Both the position numbers and the translations under genes were made by a program. A model generated the notes under the pieces. The model did not search any database. It was not told the DNA's origin and worked only from the letters and a program-made list of their open reading frames with translations. DNA of 58,489 bases, from the NCBI GenBank assembly GCA_042218065.1, contig JBDGRL010000087.1, forward strand, positions 1-58,489, in the 5' to 3' direction. Positions 34,133 to 42,406 of the stretch are shown here, one piece after another; position 1 is the stretch's first letter, and every line of letters starts with the position of its first letter. Source of the DNA: JBDGRJ01 sp042218065. Its GTDB lineage: Bacteria; Patescibacteriota; Patescibacteriia; Magasanikbacterales; UBA922.

Positions 34133-35692
34133 TCATAAAAAACTTTGTTGCTTATCCTCATCGTTGCTATTGTTTGAGTTCTTTGCTGGAGAAGACAAAT
34201 CTTCTTTTTCAAAAATTTCACTATTTAAGGTGTACTTTACATTAGGGCCTTTTTCTCCAATTCTATCAACAATACCTTCGTTTAATAAACCGTTTAACTT
34301 CCTAATTACAGTTTGTCTTGACTTACCTATTTCTTTTGTAAAATCAGAAGTAGAACCTTCATCGTTTCTCGTAAGAAACTCTATTATCAATCTTTCATCA
34401 GGACCCAAGCCACTAATTACTTCTTGTTCAATCTCCCCTATTTTTTCAGCCTCTTCTTTTTGTGTCCTGTTTTCGATATCATTGTATAAAGTTATTGTAA
34501 AATTGATAGCTTCTTTATCATTATTTAGCTCGGGTTCTGGCAGACCCATATTAACCATCTCATCTTTTATGCGGTCCATACCTTCACTTGCATTTTTAAC
34601 GTAACCGAGGCATAAAAGTGATTGCATAATAAGAGGATTGCGGGCATAAGTTTTTTTATAGATATTGTTGAGAGTCACAACATTCGGTAAATTCCCTGGA
34701 CTTTGTACTTCTAGTCGATCATCAAACATTCTGATAAAAATAAATTCATTTTTTAGATTGTAAGCTCTGTGAGCAACAGCATTAACGATAGTTTCTTTCC
34801 AAGCAAAGCGAGGGTATTCTAGCTTTGTTGTAAATTTACCACTTTCTTCATCTAAAAAACTAAATTCTTTAATTTGATTTTTAATCATTGCAGAAGCTTG
34901 CTCTATTTGTTGTGGTAAAGGGCCTGTAAACTGTTCATCCTTTATTATATTTGAGTTTTCGCCTGTTCTAACTTCATTTCCTTCATAACGAATAAATCTA
35001 ATTTTAGCTCCAGGTATGAACTCTTCAGGGTTATCATAAAAGAGGAGCATAGCCGCATTTGTAACATCAACACCTTCCTTAGATTCTTTACCAAGACCTC
35101 TATGCAATAAGGTTTCTTGAGGAGATGGAGTGCTATCTAACGAATCTCTGCTAGCCCACTTTTCTTTAAATTTATTTAGTTCATCTTTATTCAAATCTTC
35201 TAAACTAACTTGAGGTTCAATTTCTTTCTCAAATCTACTCTGTCCTTTATCTTGTTTCATCAATCTCTTCTTTTCAGGGGAAAGTTTATGTGTTTGGTCC
35301 CCTATTCTTTCATAAGCAGTTCCATCTGTTAATTCTATAACCCTATCTCTAGAATAACTAACATAAAATAAAATTATCTTATCATCTTCCCCTTTTTCAT
35401 TTTTTACCTCCATTTCCCTCCAATTAACTTTTGCCTCCTGACAATATTCATTTGCTGACTGCTTTACCTTATTTGCTCTACTTTCACCAACTTCATTAAA
35501 ACCTTCAACCTTAGAGTCATCTTTTATACCAACCACAACTAAACCACCTTCAACACTACTGTTTGCAATTGCTGAAAACTCCTTAGCTAATTTTCTTTGG
35601 TGAACCTTTGCACTCTTCTTTTCAAAATTGCTACTTTCTTCTCTTTTAACTAAGGTTTTAAGATCAGGGTTATTGTATAATTCTTTACTCAT
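34133..35692 (-). CDS. AlbA_2/Schlafen-type ATP-binding transcriptional regulator-like protein
   Basis: 519 residues. The N-terminal AlbA_2 (divergent AAA_4) domain starts ESSNFEKKSAKVHQRKLAKE and includes IANSSVEGGLVVVGIKDD. A middle HATPase_c_4-like region includes YPRFAWKETIVNAVAHRAYN and RLEVQSPGNLPN. The C-terminus is a winged helix (IIEFLTRNDEGSTSDFTKEIGKSRQTVIRKLNGLL). Members are found in defence islands and as regulators. It lies in the repeat-delimited array between copies B and C. The Schlafen-like part could point to nucleic-acid targeting (inference only). Confidence 0.85.
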   Translation of the reverse strand: MSKELYNNPDLKTLVKREESSNFEKKSAKVHQRKLAKEFSAIANSSVEGGLVVVGIKDDSKVEGFNEVGESRANKVKQSANEYCQEAKVNWREMEVKNEKGEDDKIILFYVSYSRDRVIELTDGTAYERIGDQTHKLSPEKKRLMKQDKGQSRFEKEIEPQVSLEDLNKDELNKFKEKWASRDSLDSTPSPQETLLHRGLGKESKEGVDVTNAAMLLFYDNPEEFIPGAKIRFIRYEGNEVRTGENSNIIKDEQFTGPLPQQIEQASAMIKNQIKEFSFLDEESGKFTTKLEYPRFAWKETIVNAVAHRAYNLKNEFIFIRMFDDRLEVQSPGNLPNVVTLNNIYKKTYARNPLIMQSLLCLGYVKNASEGMDRIKDEMVNMGLPEPELNNDKEAINFTITLYNDIENRTQKEEAEKIGEIEQEVISGLGPDERLIIEFLTRNDEGSTSDFTKEIGKSRQTVIRKLNGLLNEGIVDRIGEKGPNVKYTLNSEIFEKEDLSSPAKNSNNSNDEDKQQSFL

Positions 35693-35868
35693 ATATTTTT
35701 TTTATTTCTATTCAATTATAAAAAAATTGGAGGTAATGAGCAAGACTAAACTTAAATCATTTAATACCCGTAATTCAATGAAGGTATGAACGTTATGAAC
35801 TTTACAAAAGGTTTAAAGGTATTCAATACGTGTTAATTTATACTAGTAACCACCTCTTTCTTTTTAAC

Positions 35869-35899
35869 TTTAGTTCGAACCTGCTCCACTAGGGTGTAC
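35869..35899 (+). repeat. 31 bp array repeat, copy C
   Basis: TTTAGTTCGAACC at the start, CTAGGGTGTAC at the end, followed by TTTT. The last 12 bases including flank equal the tRNA-Arg 3' end and flank (GGGTGTACTTTT). A downstream AACTAAA can pair with its TTTAGTT. Confidence 0.88.
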
Positions 35900-35935
35900 T
35901 TTTAACTAAATTTAGTAAAAATAATGTTTTAGGCC

Positions 35936-36056
35936 TTGACAAAGGGTTATTTTTTTTATATACTTTACTGATATCCTTTATCTTGGGATATTGTTCTTTC
36001 AAAAACAGTGTGTGGCATTTAGTTTATATGCTTAGTAGATTAAGTACCGCACACTG
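35936..36056 (+). promoter_or_regulatory. Strong promoter and structured 5' leader of the 36073 gene
   Basis: TTGACA (35936-35941), a 17 bp spacer, TATACT (35959-35964). The RNA would start at about 35971 directly with an ATATCC/GGATAT hairpin (35971-35991). A 10 bp stem, CAGTGTGTGG (36006-36015) with CCGCACACTG (36047-36056), follows and ends 16 nt before the ATG. Confidence 0.75.
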
Positions 36057-36072
36057 CGAATCTTGACTCGAA

Positions 36073-36600
36073 ATGAAAGGGCAGGCCGTGAAAAATATCG
36101 TGATCGGAATTATCGTAGGGATCATAGGAACCGTGTCAATTGGGACGCTGGGGCTAGTTTACTACCTCGAAAATGCAGCCCCTTCCACGAGGCAACTGGA
36201 GAAGGAACGCTTAGCCATCTGTATGGTCCTTAACCGAGACCAGAAAGAGGGGCTGGACTGTGCTTTGAAGCTAGCCCAGTTGGCAGCACGAAGTGAAAAC
36301 TACTCCCAGTTCGGACAGCTCAGGGGTAAAAAAACCCTGAGAAAGCTTGTTGGAGTTAGAGTTGAGGGGTACTTCAATACACTCCATAGAAGGTATCCCT
36401 CAAAATGCGAAACCAATGTAGAAACCAGAAAGGAGGCAAAAGAGGCATTGGAGTGCATCGAGAAAGAGATGAAAAAAATCAACAAAAGAGGACGTAAAAC
36501 CAGACAAAGAATTAAGTCAATCGAACCACTGAAAGACTACCCACTGCCGCCTGAAGTAACCATCGAAATGGAGCTGGAGGGGGGCGCCGACGCAGAATGA
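36073..36600 (+). CDS. Single-pass membrane protein of unknown function, GC-richer than neighbours
   Basis: 175 residues with one membrane segment (about 9-31, NIVIGIIVGIIGTVSIGTLG) and a basic helical soluble part with a few Cys. No family recognised. The start may be this ATG or the GTG five codons later, which has an AAAGGG-type sequence in front. The base composition is clearly more GC-rich than the flanking genes. Its leader and trailer RNAs are highly structured (hairpins at 35971-36056, interleaved stems at 36607-36657). It is bounded by repeat copies C and, after two genes, D. This suggests recent acquisition. Confidence 0.6.
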   Translation: MKGQAVKNIVIGIIVGIIGTVSIGTLGLVYYLENAAPSTRQLEKERLAICMVLNRDQKEGLDCALKLAQLAARSENYSQFGQLRGKKTLRKLVGVRVEGYFNTLHRRYPSKCETNVETRKEAKEALECIEKEMKKINKRGRKTRQRIKSIEPLKDYPLPPEVTIEMELEGGADAE

Positions 36601-36606
36601 ACGTCG

Positions 36607-36657
36607 GCGACAAATCACGCGATCGACCCGCTCGGCGTTTTGTCGCTCGGGCGGGTC
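36607..36657 (+). other. Interleaved stems (possible pseudoknot) after the 36073 gene
   Basis: GCGACAAA (36607-36614) pairs with TTTGTCGC (36639-36646), and GACCCGC (36625-36631) pairs with GCGGGTC (36651-36657). The order a-b-a'-b' means a pseudoknot or two alternative hairpins. There is no T run, so it is not a standard terminator. Confidence 0.65.
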
Positions 36658-36683
36658 GGTCACAACCTACACTACAAACCTTA

Positions 36684-37265
36684 TCAGGGTTTGCTTTTTT
36701 TATTTTGCCTTCTTTTTATATTTATAAATATAGCTAAATAATAACCTACCAACAAAAATAACACATAACTAGAGAAGTTTGAGTGTATAAATAGCATATA
36801 TATCATTCCATCTATATCAGAACCATAGTCATAATATGGTTGAAGTGGGGCAAAATAATGCATAATGATAATTGCAAAAAATAGCGCTATACCTACAAAA
36901 ACCACATCTCTGATAAAATACAAGTCTTTATCCCTATTTTTTATATCTTTAATTCTTGGAAGTATTAGGTAATTAAAAGCTGCAATTATAGAAAAAATGA
37001 TGAACCAGATAATTATACCCAGACCTGTATTAAATATAATTTGAGGGTTGTCATATCTACAATCTCTTAGAGTGTCATATCTTCCTTCCAGCGCTTTGTT
37101 TATTGGGCCGCTTTTGTCTTGTTGTTTTACCTGACAGATATTATCTTCTTGATTATAACCATAAAACGGTGGTGGTATTTCTAAAGGGCTACTAAATATG
37201 ACAGTAGGAAAAAACAATAACACTAATGAGTATAAAATACTTATTTTTTTAATCTTGTTTATCAT
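36684..37265 (-). CDS. Four-helix membrane protein of unknown function
   Basis: 193 residues. A signal-like first helix (about 7-25) is followed by a short extracytoplasmic Cys-containing segment (NICQ and TLRDCRYD) and three more membrane helices (about 75-95, 110-130, 155-175). The tail is basic. No family recognised. It is 4 bp downstream of the 37270-37836 gene, so the two are likely one operon within the C-D cassette of the repeat array. No SD. Confidence 0.6.
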   Translation of the reverse strand: MINKIKKISILYSLVLLFFPTVIFSSPLEIPPPFYGYNQEDNICQVKQQDKSGPINKALEGRYDTLRDCRYDNPQIIFNTGLGIIIWFIIFSIIAAFNYLILPRIKDIKNRDKDLYFIRDVVFVGIALFFAIIIMHYFAPLQPYYDYGSDIDGMIYMLFIHSNFSSYVLFLLVGYYLAIFINIKRRQNKKSKP

Positions 37266-37269
37266 TGTT

Positions 37270-37836
37270 TTAGTTTAAATTTTCTAACGCTTCCAACTGT
37301 CTGGAATTAAGTTTATGAATGCTCAACTTATCAGAACCCTCTTTTAAGAAGCTAAGTTCTTTAGACACTTTCTTAACCTTCTCCCAGTCAGGTATTGTGT
37401 ATGTATTGCCTACAGTAGGCAGCTTACTACAACTAAAGTATCCAGCTTTATTCCAATGCTCTGGCTCGATTTCAAGTAATTTATATTCATTTTTACCTTT
37501 TATTTTTAATAAGAAAAACTTTAGTCCTTTTTCTCGATATAGATAATCAACCTCATTTGGATCAACCTCTCTTAAAGTACTCCACCTATCCCAGTAGATA
37601 TTATATTCTGAAGAAAAACCAGCACCTAAAGAAAAAACTTTTAAATCTTTGCCTGATTCATTAATTATAGTTGCATATTCTTGTGTATTTGGGCCACTTG
37701 CTATGTGCTGCAATACAAAATCAGAACCCATAATTAACGATGCTATATATGCAAAATAAAGAATGAATCCTAACAAGGTTATTACAAACAAAGTCATTAC
37801 TGCTTTCCATATTTTATCTATAATATTAGAAGTCAT
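37270..37836 (-). CDS. Membrane-anchored protein of unknown function
   Basis: 188 residues with one N-terminal membrane helix (about 12-35) and a soluble domain of about 140 residues outside (including KDLKVFSLGAGFSSEYNIYW). I do not recognise a family. It is co-oriented and nearly contiguous with the four-helix protein. No SD. An array repeat copy (37950-37980) lies just upstream. Confidence 0.6.
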   Translation of the reverse strand: MTSNIIDKIWKAVMTLFVITLLGFILYFAYIASLIMGSDFVLQHIASGPNTQEYATIINESGKDLKVFSLGAGFSSEYNIYWDRWSTLREVDPNEVDYLYREKGLKFFLLKIKGKNEYKLLEIEPEHWNKAGYFSCSKLPTVGNTYTIPDWEKVKKVSKELSFLKEGSDKLSIHKLNSRQLEALENLN

Positions 37837-37949
37837 TTAATTTATTCACATAAAAACAAAAATTAGCTTACTTAATTATAACTACAAAATAATAATTATA
37901 AAAATTATACACTAGAAAAATTAACCAAAGGTGTTGTTTTATTGCCCAA

Positions 37950-37980
37950 TTTAGTTTGAAGTTCGTGGGCTAGGGTGTAC
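37950..37980 (+). repeat. 31 bp array repeat, copy D (divergent)
   Basis: Starts TTTAGTTTGAA and ends GGGCTAGGGTGTAC. AATTTAGT pairs with ACTAAATT downstream, and GGTGTTG (37930-37936) pairs with CAACACC just after the repeat, so this copy can form a cruciform. Confidence 0.75.
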
Positions 37981-38133
37981 AACACCCTTACTTATATACT
38001 AAATTAAAGCAAAAAATAAAGAATTTCATAACCCCCAAACCTTTTGTTAAGATTTGGAGCCTTTTTGGTTGTTAAAACTTTCTTACATCTTGTTCTTTTG
38101 GTAAGTTAGAAAAACTAAAAAAGAAGTAAAAAT

Positions 38134-38982
38134 ATGACCTGGCTATTATCATCTCTTAGTTCAGCTTTATTTGATAGTTTTAAGCTATTAACAATAAAAG
38201 ACAAAGTAGATAAAGAATACAATGAATACTTTATTGCATTTATAGTTGCTCTATTTACCAGCGTTGTCTCATTAGTTCCAACCCTGTTTTTGGATTCTCA
38301 AATATTTACACCAGAAACTGATTATCTCCTTGCTTTAGCTATAGTAGTTTCTATAAACTTAATTACATTAGTTTTAACTACCCAAGCAAATAATTATTCT
38401 GATTTGTCTACCCTGGCCCCCTTGTATAGCTTCAGTCCATTATTCGTGGCCTTAACCGCTTTTTTTATTTTAGGAGAAAAGATAAATACTATTGGTTTTC
38501 TTGGAATAGCGTTAATTGTTTCTGGAACTTTTGTAGTGAATAAAAATAAGAAAGACAAATATTTTAAAAATATCAATATAGATTTAGGTCAAATAATGAT
38601 AATTCTATCTACTATCTTATGGTCGATTTCTTCTGTGTATTTTAAAGTGGGGATGAATGAATCTTCTTCTTTTGGGTTTGTGTTTGTGGTTTATAGTCTG
38701 ATCAGTATAATTCTTTTCATTGTGATTATGTTTAAAAAAGTAAAAATAAAAGAAAATTTCAAAAAAGTAATAAACGTTGGGCTTACATCTGCACTCACTT
38801 CCATTTTTCAGTGGTATGCTGTATCAATAGGGCCTACAGCTTATGCTCTAGCTGTTAAAAGAGCTAGCTCAATATTTAGTGTAATCTGGGGTAAACTATT
38901 CTTAAAAGAAAAGAATTTTATATTAAGAATATGTGGTGCTTCAATAATCTTTATTGGGGTGTTATTAATTGTTTATGCTTGA
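38134..38982 (+). CDS. EamA/DMT-family transporter
   Basis: A 282-residue polytopic protein with ten predicted helices in two EamA halves. The end-of-half motifs are ALTAFFILGEKINTIGFLGIALIVSGTFVV and SIFSVIWGKLFLKEKNFILRICGASIIFIGVLLIV. Drug/metabolite transporters move amino acids, nucleobases or other small metabolites; the substrate is unknown. It is the only plus-strand transporter in the array and is delimited by repeat copies D and F. Confidence 0.88.
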   Translation: MTWLLSSLSSALFDSFKLLTIKDKVDKEYNEYFIAFIVALFTSVVSLVPTLFLDSQIFTPETDYLLALAIVVSINLITLVLTTQANNYSDLSTLAPLYSFSPLFVALTAFFILGEKINTIGFLGIALIVSGTFVVNKNKKDKYFKNINIDLGQIMIILSTILWSISSVYFKVGMNESSSFGFVFVVYSLISIILFIVIMFKKVKIKENFKKVINVGLTSALTSIFQWYAVSIGPTAYALAVKRASSIFSVIWGKLFLKEKNFILRICGASIIFIGVLLIVYA

Positions 38983-39127
38983 TAAGTTTTTAAACAACTT
39001 ACTGAAATTGTTGCCTAGAATGATTCTAATAACAACAGGTATTACTTAGACACCTAAATAACTGCTCTACCTTCTAATTCCTTCAGTTGGTAGTAGTAGG
39101 ACAGTGTTTCTTCTTTAAGGCGGTTCC

Positions 39128-39149
39128 AAATATCGAACTCTAGGTGTAC
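39128..39149 (+). repeat. Degenerate array repeat, copy F
   Basis: Only the distal half is clear: TATCGAACTCTAGGTGTAC, followed by AACTC as in copy D (AACAC). Same orientation. It lies in the gap between the EamA gene and the 39181-39867 gene. Confidence 0.5.
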
Positions 39150-39180
39150 AACTCTATTTTTGCCTTAATCAAATTAAAAT

Positions 39181-39867
39181 TTATTTTTCTAATACCTCTT
39201 TTATTATTTCCTGTATTTCTTCATTACCAACCCACTCAGGACCAAAGCGGTTTTTAAGCAACCAATCTACATTGCCATATGATTGCCGTAAAAACTTAAG
39301 AGCAGCAATAAGCTTATCTTTATCTTTACAAGAACCTCTCTGATAAGCCCTAATAAAATCATAAATTACGTGCGGCTCACAATCAGGTTCAATTTTGGAG
39401 CCTTCTTCTCTACTTGCAATCCAAGCTTCTATTTTGTTTTTATTTTCTTTAATAGCTCCGATAACTCGATGCATACCATCAAACACACTAAACTTACTCT
39501 CTTGATGTTTACGCAATAAAACTGGAATATCATCATATTCAACAGTATCAAATTCTTCTGCAATTTGTTTATCTTTTCTAATAAGTTCTTTTAGTTTTTC
39601 AGGTGATCTATTTGCCTTGCTTATTATTATTTCATTCCAGTCTGGATTGGTTCCAGTTAATCTAAGTTTATTTATATCAACTTCTCTATTTTCCCAGTCA
39701 ACATTAGGGTCTGTAAATGCATCGCCTATCCAATTCAATGTAGCTCCCGACCACATAACAAGTAATTCTTCGGGGTTTTGATAATCCTCTACTGATACTT
39801 TCTCAGCTTCTACTAAGCCCTTAAGATATTCTTTGTCTGGAAAATTAGTGCTTGTAAAGTGAGGCAT
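39181..39867 (-). CDS. ParB/sulfiredoxin-fold-like protein, function unknown
   Basis: 228 residues, soluble. The segment PVLLRKHQESKFSVFDGMHRVIGAI resembles the ParB-like nuclease / sulfiredoxin nucleotide-binding motif (DGxHR). The rest is helical with an acidic N-terminus (LVEAEKVSVEDYQNPEEL) and no helix-turn-helix that I can see. The family call rests on this one motif. It sits alone between array copies F and E. No SD. Confidence 0.5.
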   Translation of the reverse strand: MPHFTSTNFPDKEYLKGLVEAEKVSVEDYQNPEELLVMWSGATLNWIGDAFTDPNVDWENREVDINKLRLTGTNPDWNEIIISKANRSPEKLKELIRKDKQIAEEFDTVEYDDIPVLLRKHQESKFSVFDGMHRVIGAIKENKNKIEAWIASREEGSKIEPDCEPHVIYDFIRAYQRGSCKDKDKLIAALKFLRQSYGNVDWLLKNRFGPEWVGNEEIQEIIKEVLEK

Positions 39868-39960
39868 ATGATATATTTATGCTTGATTACTTTTCTATTA
39901 TGTAAAAAAAATAAAGATTTTAAAAATGTATTACATATTATCTTTTCTTACTTTGACCAT

Positions 39961-39991
39961 TCTAGTTCGAACCTGTTCTATTAGAGCGTAC
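39961..39991 (+). repeat. 31 bp array repeat, copy E
   Basis: Starts TCTAGTTCGAACC and ends ATTAGAGCGTAC. It lies 5 bp past the stop of the APC permease gene and is the last clear copy of the array. Confidence 0.85.
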
Positions 39992-39995
39992 TACA

Positions 39996-41378
39996 CTACT
40001 CTTCTCGATCAGAATAAATATCTTCTGCTGCTTCTTCTATCTCCTCTTCCACCCCCTCAACAACTTCCGTAACTTCCTCTCTTTCCATATGGAAAAACTC
40101 AATTACGAAGAGGGCTGCAAAAATAATACCAATTATCATAAGGGTGTGAGGGGCCTGCTGATAAAGGTGGTATCCCACTATCGGAAGAGCTCCCAATGTG
40201 GCTATAAGAGCGACCAACGGAATCCACTTATTGGAATTTGTCTTTTTGTAAAGTTTTAAATTAGCATAGTTAGCTGCTGAATCCGCAATTAGAAATGCAA
40301 CTGAGCCAAATTCAGTAATCTGCTCTAATGAGCCAAAGGCCGTAAACAATGCAGTAGCCCCTGCCATAAGCAAAACGGAATAAGTAGGTATGCCCTTCTT
40401 ATTCCGGAAAGAGAATAATCTAGGGAGCTCTTTTTCAGTAGTTATCTTATGGGTCAGACGGGAAGTACCGAATAGTGTAGCGTTAATCCCGGATGACGTA
40501 CTTTTGATTGCAGAAAGAATTACCAAAATGAAACCGATGCCTCCCAAGAACGGTATGTTCGATACGGCCGCAGCCAGAGCGGTTTCTTTATGCTGAATCA
40601 GCTGTTCCGGGCTGAGCTGGAGAGTGGCCATGAAAGAAACGGAGACATAGATCAATATGGCTATGGCAACGGCGATGTAGGTACCTCGGGCCAAGTTCTT
40701 TGCAGCGTCTTTAATATCGTTATAGTCGTAAGTTAAAAGTTGAAACCCCTCGTAAGAAACAAAAATTATTGCAAAGGCAGCAATTGGATCCATCACACCT
40801 TTGTTGAAGAAATTAAGCTCAGTAATGGAGCCGTCATAAAAAACAATACCCAACACCGCTAAACTCATTAAAATTAAAATCTTCAAATAGACCATAATGT
40901 CCTCAAAAATCCCTGACGTTTTCACTCCTATCAAATTAATACCCGCTATAAACCCCACGATACCGACGGATATGACAGGTCTCAATATCTGAGGAAGTTC
41001 AATAGAGAATATCTCGCGCAATGCGGTTAATGTGAAAGCCCCGAAAGCAAAAGCATACATCGCCATCACTCCTACGTATCCGACTATCAAAATCCAGCCG
41101 AAATAACCGGCTATGTGATTATTGTCCACCGTGTGCTCTATAAAAGAAAAAACTCCGCCATTCTCCTCAAAATAACAAGTAAGTTTAATATAAGAATAGG
41201 CCGTAAGGAGGGTAATAATCCCCGCTAAAATATAAGAAAGAACGACTGCATTACCGGCCTGGTTCATCGCTACTCCCAAAACCGCGTAAATACCGCCGGA
41301 GACAATACCTCCGACTCCCATAGCTACAACCTCTTTAAGGCCAAGTTTTGATTTTTCGCTACTTGCTTTAGAAGACAT
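39996..41378 (-). CDS. APC-family amino acid permease
   Basis: The frame opens at 41435, but that ATG lies inside the -35 region of the promoter at 41407-41435, so the ATG at 41378 (starting SSKASSEKSK) is preferred, giving about 460 residues. It has about 12 membrane helices, starting GVGGIVSGGIYAVLGVAMNQAG as in amino acid/polyamine antiporter family members. An acidic C-terminal tail is probably cytosolic. It likely imports amino acids. It is the last gene of the repeat-delimited array; copy E follows its stop directly. Slightly GC-richer than its neighbours. Confidence 0.88.
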   Translation of the reverse strand: MSSKASSEKSKLGLKEVVAMGVGGIVSGGIYAVLGVAMNQAGNAVVLSYILAGIITLLTAYSYIKLTCYFEENGGVFSFIEHTVDNNHIAGYFGWILIVGYVGVMAMYAFAFGAFTLTALREIFSIELPQILRPVISVGIVGFIAGINLIGVKTSGIFEDIMVYLKILILMSLAVLGIVFYDGSITELNFFNKGVMDPIAAFAIIFVSYEGFQLLTYDYNDIKDAAKNLARGTYIAVAIAILIYVSVSFMATLQLSPEQLIQHKETALAAAVSNIPFLGGIGFILVILSAIKSTSSGINATLFGTSRLTHKITTEKELPRLFSFRNKKGIPTYSVLLMAGATALFTAFGSLEQITEFGSVAFLIADSAANYANLKLYKKTNSNKWIPLVALIATLGALPIVGYHLYQQAPHTLMIIGIIFAALFVIEFFHMEREEVTEVVEGVEEEIEEAAEDIYSDREE

Positions 41379-41406
41379 AGATAGGACTTTTAGGGTTCTT
41401 CTTAAT

Positions 41407-41435
41407 TTTATACAACAATAATTATATAAGTTCAA
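41407..41435 (-). promoter_or_regulatory. Promoter of the APC permease gene
   Basis: TTGAAC (41430-41435), a 17 bp spacer, TATAAA (41407-41412) on the minus strand, about 30 nt before the preferred ATG. Confidence 0.7.
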
Positions 41436-41553
41436 TAAAAATAAGTACAGCTTTTTATTTCTTGGCTAGAAATTGACAAATTATACTATATTTGTTTTAT
41501 TGAAGTTGAGCTTCGTTCAATAAACAATACCCAATGGAACGGAGGTAGAGGCC

Positions 41554-41823
41554 ATGTTCCACGATAATAAAATAGAACATCAAATTGAAGCAAGACTGGT
41601 TATATTTATCTCTAGCCCACTTGCATTCGGGCTTTTAATATTCTCTATATACTACGATGAATTATGGATTGCAATCTTTTCAGTCTTACTACTGATTCTG
41701 CTGTTATATTTTGTCTTTCTTCCGATCATTCCGACTACTTGGGACAAAATCAAAAAATGGCTTAGATCAGAAAAAGAGCCCGATAATATTGTGGATGCAA
41801 GTAATCAATTCAAAGAGGATTAG
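41554..41823 (+). CDS. Small two-helix membrane protein, strong SD
   Basis: 89 residues with two membrane helices (about 15-32 and 36-57) and a basic-then-acidic tail (WDKIKKWLRSEKE). No family recognised. The start is fixed by GGAGG ahead of the ATG. A plausible promoter is TTGGCT (41463-41468), 18 bp, TATATT (41487-41492). The RNA then begins with an ATTGAA...TTCAAT hairpin. A terminator follows. It is the first of several tiny SD-led genes running to 44.1 kb. Confidence 0.7.
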   Translation: MFHDNKIEHQIEARLVIFISSPLAFGLLIFSIYYDELWIAIFSVLLLILLLYFVFLPIIPTTWDKIKKWLRSEKEPDNIVDASNQFKED

Positions 41824-41847
41824 CTATCGACTTCATTTCTGTTCATT

Positions 41848-41880
41848 ACCCTGCAGATTTGACCCTGCAGGGTTTACTTA
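41848..41880 (+). terminator. Terminator after the two-helix protein gene
   Basis: A 9 bp stem, ACCCTGCAG (41848-41856) with CTGCAGGGT (41865-41873), followed by TTACTTATATTTTT. Confidence 0.75.
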
Positions 41881-41926
41881 TATTTTTAATTTCATTGGGT
41901 ATTTTTTAAACACTGTCTTTCTAAGC

Positions 41927-41955
41927 TTGACAAAATCACTCATATTCAGTTAAAT
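41927..41955 (+). promoter_or_regulatory. Promoter of the 48-residue membrane peptide gene
   Basis: TTGACA (41927-41932), a 17 bp spacer, TTAAAT (41950-41955). The expected RNA start is followed by a GAGT-TGCT-ACTC hairpin just before the SD. Confidence 0.75.
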
Positions 41956-41991
41956 AAAAATAGAGTTGCTACTCCATTCAAGGAGGTTAAG

Positions 41992-42138
41992 ATGATCAAA
42001 TTAGTTCTGTTTGTATTTTCACTCTTTGCAGTTTCATTCTTGGTTTTTTGGTTTTATCTAGCATATAAGTTCGCTTATCTCTTAGATCTTCTAATCAAAA
42101 ACCACACCAGCTTCCAGCACTTTTCCTCTGACGCTTAA
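41992..42138 (+). CDS. 48-residue membrane peptide, strong SD
   Basis: A tiny gene with one N-terminal membrane helix (about 3-25, LVLFVFSLFAVSFLVFWFYL) and a short polar tail ending HFSSDA. AAGGAGG stands 5-6 bases before the ATG. It has its own promoter and a perfect terminator (42186-42215), so it is a deliberate single-gene unit. Function unknown; the size fits small membrane regulators or type I toxin-like peptides, but no antisense RNA was identified. Confidence 0.7.
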   Translation: MIKLVLFVFSLFAVSFLVFWFYLAYKFAYLLDLLIKNHTSFQHFSSDA

Positions 42139-42185
42139 TTGATCTTTTAGAATACCAATCTCTAATCTTTCCGTACTTTTCAACA

Positions 42186-42215
42186 GCAGGATTAACAATC
42201 CTGCATTTTTTTCTT
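42186..42215 (+). terminator. Terminator of the 48-residue peptide gene
   Basis: An 8 bp stem, GCAGGATT (42186-42193) with AATCCTGC (42197-42204), then ATTTTTTTCTTTTT. Confidence 0.88.
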
Positions 42216-42318
42216 TTTAAAATAAATCTATAAAATTAATTAAACTGAAAAATTGTCACTACAAACAGATTCGAGCTCAATAAAGAATGAGATTAATTTA
42301 ACCGAGATTAATTTAACC

Positions 42319-42378
42319 TTGACAAAACTTCAAAATAATCATATATTCTACCCCCATACTGAAAGCTTCAGTATGGGG
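42319..42378 (+). promoter_or_regulatory. Promoter and 5'-terminal hairpin of the 61-residue gene
   Basis: TTGACA (42319-42324), a 17 bp spacer, TATATT (42342-42347). The RNA would start within a few bases of a perfect 12 bp stem, CCCCATACTGAA (42352-42363) with TTCAGTATGGGG (42367-42378), leaving almost no single-stranded 5' end. Confidence 0.78.
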
Positions 42379-42406
42379 TTAATCTCTACCGAACCCAGAG
42401 GAAGCC

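Noticed and set aside
32454..39991. Classical integron attC sites for the 31 bp repeats
   Set aside because: The core RYYYAAC/GTTRRRY pairs and imperfect attC stem were not found in consistent positions, and no IntI gene is present. The tRNA-3'-end resemblance fits better.
31031..41435. A prophage or IS element in the accessory region
   Set aside because: No integrase, transposase, terminase, capsid or tail genes and no IS-type inverted ends. The content is transporters and unknowns.
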